DNA of 7,875 nt from Planctomycetaceae bacterium (lineage in GTDB: Bacteria; Planctomycetota; Planctomycetia; Pirellulales; Pirellulaceae), in NCBI GenBank assembly GCA_002708345.1, contig PANG01000051.1, forward strand, positions 1 to 7,875, read 5' to 3'. Positions 5,592 to 7,875 of the stretch are shown here, piece by piece; the stretch's first letter is position 1, and each line of letters begins with the position of its first letter. The notes under the pieces are model-generated. The model was not told the DNA's origin. It searched no databases and was given only the letters and a program-made list of their open reading frames with translations. Both the position numbers and the translations under genes were made by a program.

Positions 5592-6851
5592 CTACTTGCC
5601 GATCGAGTAAAGGAAACCGTCTGTTCTCATCAGCAGCTCGCCGTCGTCCACCGCAGGGGATGCATTCGTGCGGCTGTTATCGTCCTCGAACACGTTGTGT
5701 GAGAGGAACTTAAATTCCGGGCTGGCTGCCACAACATAGGTTCCGTTGTGTTGGGAAACAACATATAGCTTGCCGTCGGCCAGGACCGGTGAAGACCAGA
5801 TCCGGCCCGGACGGGGTTCCAGTCGTTCCTGGAAAACCGTCTCCCCAGAGTCTGCTTTCTGGCAGCAAAGAAACCCACCTCCATCACTAAACCAGTAGAG
5901 GTGTCCCTGGTGGTAGATCGGCGAGGAGACGTTGGAGCCCTTGGTCTGGCGCCAGAGAGTGTGAGAGTCGCTCACGTCTCCCCGTCCGCCTGCCCGGACT
6001 GCCAGCGAGGTGTGCCCACCTCCGATCGCATAGACAATTCCATCATGGGCGACAACGCTGGGGCAGACATAGCGATGGATGCCATCGGCCTTCCAGAGCT
6101 GCTGACCGTCGCTGGGCGAGATCCCCAGCAGGTTGTTCTGTACGCTGACCACCAGTTCGCTCGTATCGCCCGTTTTGACGACCAGTGGTGTATTCCATGA
6201 GGAACCGATGCCACCGGATCGCCAGAGCTCCTTGCCACTTGTCTTGTCCAGCGCCACGATCGAACCACTTTCGACACTGGCATTGACGATCAGCATCTCG
6301 CCAAGAAGCAGTGGGGAACAGCCGGAGCCCCATCTATTGATGCCCTCCCCAACGCTTGCCTGCCAGAGCTGGTTCCCGTCCAGGTCAAAACAGAAAACCC
6401 CGGACTTGCCAAAGAACACAAACAGGTGTTTCCCATCGGTGACCGGGGTGCTGGCGGCATAGCCGTGGTAGGCGCCTTCTCCCTGGTAATTATGTTCGGG
6501 CAGCTTGGGATCAAATGTCTTCTGCCAGATGATCTCACCAGACCTGCGGTTCACGCAGAGCAGGTGTCGCTTGAGAGCATCCTGCTGGCCCTGGCCAGCT
6601 TCAAGCCCGTAGCCGGAATAACTGGTAACGTAGATGCGCTTTCCCAGCGTGATCGGTGTCGAGGCACCCGGGCCCGGTAGCGGCGTGCGCCAGGTAATGT
6701 TCTCTGTGGAGGACCAGCTGACGGGCACGTCCGTAGCAGTTGAGATTCCCATCCCCCCAGGACCACGGAAGCGAGTCCAGTCCGCTGCATCGAGAGAGCT
6801 TGTGATCAGCAGGCAACTGGTGGCGAGGATCGCAAGGGTCATCTGTCGCAT
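5592..6851 (-). CDS. Exported PQQ-like (BamB-like) beta-propeller protein, second copy
   Basis: This 419-residue protein is related to the propeller at 3470-4777. A signal peptide runs from MRQMTLAILATSCLLI to about residue 23. The mature start DWTRFRGPGGMGIST and the first blade NITWRTPLPG match the corresponding parts of that protein. Repeat ends include NRRSGEIIWQ (101-110), DLDGNQLW (157-163), DKTSGKELW (202-210) and PSDGQQLW (246-253). Further blades begin with SSPIYHQGHLYWF (309-321), SSPVLADGKLYVV (353-365) and ASPAVDDGELLM (398-409), as expected of a closed propeller of seven or eight blades. It differs by an insertion at 80-95 (GYGLEAGQGQQDALKR). No quinoprotein-specific Cys pair is placed to bind PQQ; the adjacent C329-C330 lies in a blade. 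The ATG at 6851 is chosen because GAAAGG stands 7 bases upstream; in-frame starts at 6875 and 6917 would put a basic extension before the signal peptide. It follows the PAC2 gene after 49 bases, so an operon is possible. Confidence 0.9.
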   Translation of the reverse strand: MRQMTLAILATSCLLITSSLDAADWTRFRGPGGMGISTATDVPVSWSSTENITWRTPLPGPGASTPITLGKRIYVTSYSGYGLEAGQGQQDALKRHLLCVNRRSGEIIWQKTFDPKLPEHNYQGEGAYHGYAASTPVTDGKHLFVFFGKSGVFCFDLDGNQLWQASVGEGINRWGSGCSPLLLGEMLIVNASVESGSIVALDKTSGKELWRSGGIGSSWNTPLVVKTGDTSELVVSVQNNLLGISPSDGQQLWKADGIHRYVCPSVVAHDGIVYAIGGGHTSLAVRAGGRGDVSDSHTLWRQTKGSNVSSPIYHQGHLYWFSDGGGFLCCQKADSGETVFQERLEPRPGRIWSSPVLADGKLYVVSQHNGTYVVAASPEFKFLSHNVFEDDNSRTNASPAVDDGELLMRTDGFLYSIGK

Positions 6852-6858
6852 GAAAATA

Positions 6859-6864
6859 CCTTTC
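6859..6864 (-). promoter_or_regulatory. Ribosome binding site of the second PQQ propeller gene
   Basis: On the minus strand this reads GAAAGG, 7 bases before the ATG ending at 6851. It decides that start over the longer in-frame options. Confidence 0.5.
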
Positions 6865-6900
6865 AGTCGATTCATTGGGTGCAAGGACAAGTACTTCCGA

Positions 6901-7734
6901 TTACGGGTCTTCTTCAATCAGCTCATCATCATAGACTTGTTCCAGTTCGCGGACTTGTTGCGAGAGTTCCTCGCTTTCTTCCACCTTGCTGGAAATCTCC
7001 AGTTCCCATTCGGTACTCTCGGGCCGTAGTGAATCCAGGTCAAGTTCCAGCTGAAGGATCTTGGCCAGTCGCCGGGTGACCGCTTCAATGCAAAGTGGAT
7101 TTCTTCCCTGCAGGTAACTGGGGATTTCGGCTACCAGTGAGACCATCTCCATGTCGAACTCGGGTGCCCGGGTCATCAGGTAACTACTAAAGGACCCTGG
7201 GCCCTCGTAGGCAGTACGTCCAACGCCAAAGGCCTGCATTTCCTCGAGGAGTTCGGGAGTGGAGCAGGTAACGAAAAGCCGAGGTTCACGCGTGTGGGGT
7301 ACCATGCCACCAAACGAGCCAACAAAGAGAATCCGCTGGATGTCGAGTTCCTTGCAGAGGTGGAAAATGTCCTCGCTGAACTGTTTCCAGCGCATGTTCG
7401 GCTCCTTGCCGACAAAGAAGATCACCTGGCCGCCGGGGTAAGAATGAAACTCGTTGGTGGGCATCTCCGCCCCCTTGATCAACCCTTCCTCGATATGAAT
7501 GTAGGGTCGAAACAGGGCAGACAACTCCATCGTGCCGGGGAAGTTGTAGATGTAGTACGGTTCCGGGTCGATGCTGGCGATCGGTGTGGAATCAAAAAGT
7601 TCGACCAGGCGTTCAACGGTACCGGTGGAAACATCCCCTCCATCCATCCAGCCGGAAAAGGCCAGCACGATCGTGGTCTGCTTCAGTTCAGGCTTGTTGA
7701 GAATTTCAAGTGATGGTGTGGAGTTGAGAGCCAT
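6901..7734 (-). CDS. PAC2 family protein
   Basis: This 277-residue cytoplasmic protein has no signal peptide and is of the PAC2 (proteasome assembly chaperone 2-like) family. It has a Rossmann-like alpha/beta core. Visible marks are a first strand TIVLAFSGWMDGGD (21-34) with a Gly/Asp-rich turn, PYYIYNFPG near 59-67, VIFFVGKEPNMRW (104-116), RILFVGSFGGMVPHTR (134-149), the typical EGPGSFSSYLM (177-187) and VAEIPSYLQGRNPLCIEAV (201-219), and a closing helix. Residues 238-277 form a strongly acidic tail, probably a helix or coiled coil, that exceeds the core. The archaeal and eukaryotic relatives are chaperones or of unknown role, and bacterial members are widespread but largely uncharacterised. 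The only purine-rich site, GGAGAA, is just 2 bases from the ATG, so initiation signals are weak. The PQQ propeller follows after 49 bases, but its product is exported and a functional tie is not evident. Confidence 0.88.
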   Translation of the reverse strand: MALNSTPSLEILNKPELKQTTIVLAFSGWMDGGDVSTGTVERLVELFDSTPIASIDPEPYYIYNFPGTMELSALFRPYIHIEEGLIKGAEMPTNEFHSYPGGQVIFFVGKEPNMRWKQFSEDIFHLCKELDIQRILFVGSFGGMVPHTREPRLFVTCSTPELLEEMQAFGVGRTAYEGPGSFSSYLMTRAPEFDMEMVSLVAEIPSYLQGRNPLCIEAVTRRLAKILQLELDLDSLRPESTEWELEISSKVEESEELSQQVRELEQVYDDELIEEDP

Positions 7735-7748
7735 TTCTCCATGATAAC

Positions 7749-7803
7749 GAAAACAGGCCCGTGTGGAAAACAGGTCACCGTAAACCCCATGACGAAAAAC
7801 AGG
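7749..7803. repeat. Short repeat GAAAACAGG x3 upstream of PAC2
   Basis: GAAAACAGG occurs at 7749-7757 and 7766-7774, and as GAAAAACAGG at 7794-7803. On the gene's strand they read CCTGTTTTC. Starts are 17 and 28 bases apart, all in the same orientation and all within 70 bases of the PAC2 ATG. They may be repeated regulator sites. Confidence 0.45.
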
Positions 7804-7812
7804 TGGGTGTCG

Positions 7813-7860
7813 TGTTGAGTTGTCACCAGGGATTGTGGATAGTAACCACGTTCCTCAACA
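7813..7860. repeat. Inverted repeat TGTTGAG/CTCAACA with inner dyad
   Basis: TGTTGAG (7813-7819) and CTCAACA (7854-7860) are perfect reverse complements 34 bases apart. A smaller dyad, GTGG (7835-7838) and CCAC (7846-7849), lies inside. The long interior makes a stable hairpin doubtful; an operator pair is another possibility. Confidence 0.3.
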
Positions 7861-7875
7861 AGTCGTCTCCGGGGT

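Larger units (their letters stand above)
7735..7875. promoter_or_regulatory. Leader/promoter region upstream of the PAC2 gene
   Basis: No coding frame of note runs through these 141 bases to the window edge. They should hold the PAC2 promoter and perhaps that of a gene beyond the window. No clear -35/-10 pair was found. The region has three copies of a 9-10 base repeat and an inverted repeat, listed separately. Confidence 0.4.

Overview
The window reads as chromosomal DNA of a planctomycete, probably Pirellulales-like. This is inferred from the gene content: several exported PQQ-like and NHL beta-propellers, a DUF1080 (3-keto-disaccharide hydrolase) protein, and a membrane protein with an N-terminal zinc ribbon followed by an Ala/Pro linker. 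Weak or absent Shine-Dalgarno sites before several starts fit as well. No rRNA, tRNA, CRISPR array, insertion sequence or phage gene was seen. Coding density is high, and no gene-free stretch exceeds about 160 bases.

Layout. (1) 19-492, plus: a small DsrE-like protein made as a lipoprotein. (2) 508-2193, minus: a membrane-anchored zinc-ribbon protein with a large exported part, convergent with the first gene. (3) 2223-3311, minus: a Tat-exported six-bladed NHL propeller with histidines placed as in peptidylamidoglycolate lyases. It lies 29 bases upstream of gene 2, so genes 3 and 2 probably form one operon. (4) 3312-3469: a divergent control region with a direct repeat, a possible -10 box and a hairpin. 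(5) 3470-4777, plus: a Sec-exported PQQ-like propeller, followed after 29 bases by (6) 4807-5586, plus: a Sec-exported DUF1080 protein. (7) 5592-6851, minus: a second PQQ-like propeller related to gene 5, convergent with gene 6 across a 5-base gap. (8) 6901-7734, minus: a PAC2-family protein upstream of gene 7 in the same direction. (9) 7735-7875: a non-coding leader with three copies of a short repeat and an inverted repeat.

How the genes may work together. Genes 3, 5, 6 and 7 all carry export signals and belong to families that planctomycetes have in many copies, often near carbohydrate or sulfated-glycan degradation genes. The DUF1080 protein is the only one with an assignable chemistry: cleavage of 3-keto-glycosides, or simple sugar binding. 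The propellers could be scaffolds, ligand-binding proteins or enzymes; nothing in the sequence settles this. The DsrE lipoprotein, the zinc-ribbon protein and the PAC2 protein have no clear functional tie to that set. I see no proven new system. The most unusual points are the exported DsrE protein with a CxxC motif, the PAL-like histidine pattern in the Tat propeller, the zinc-ribbon/transmembrane architecture, and the structured divergent control region.
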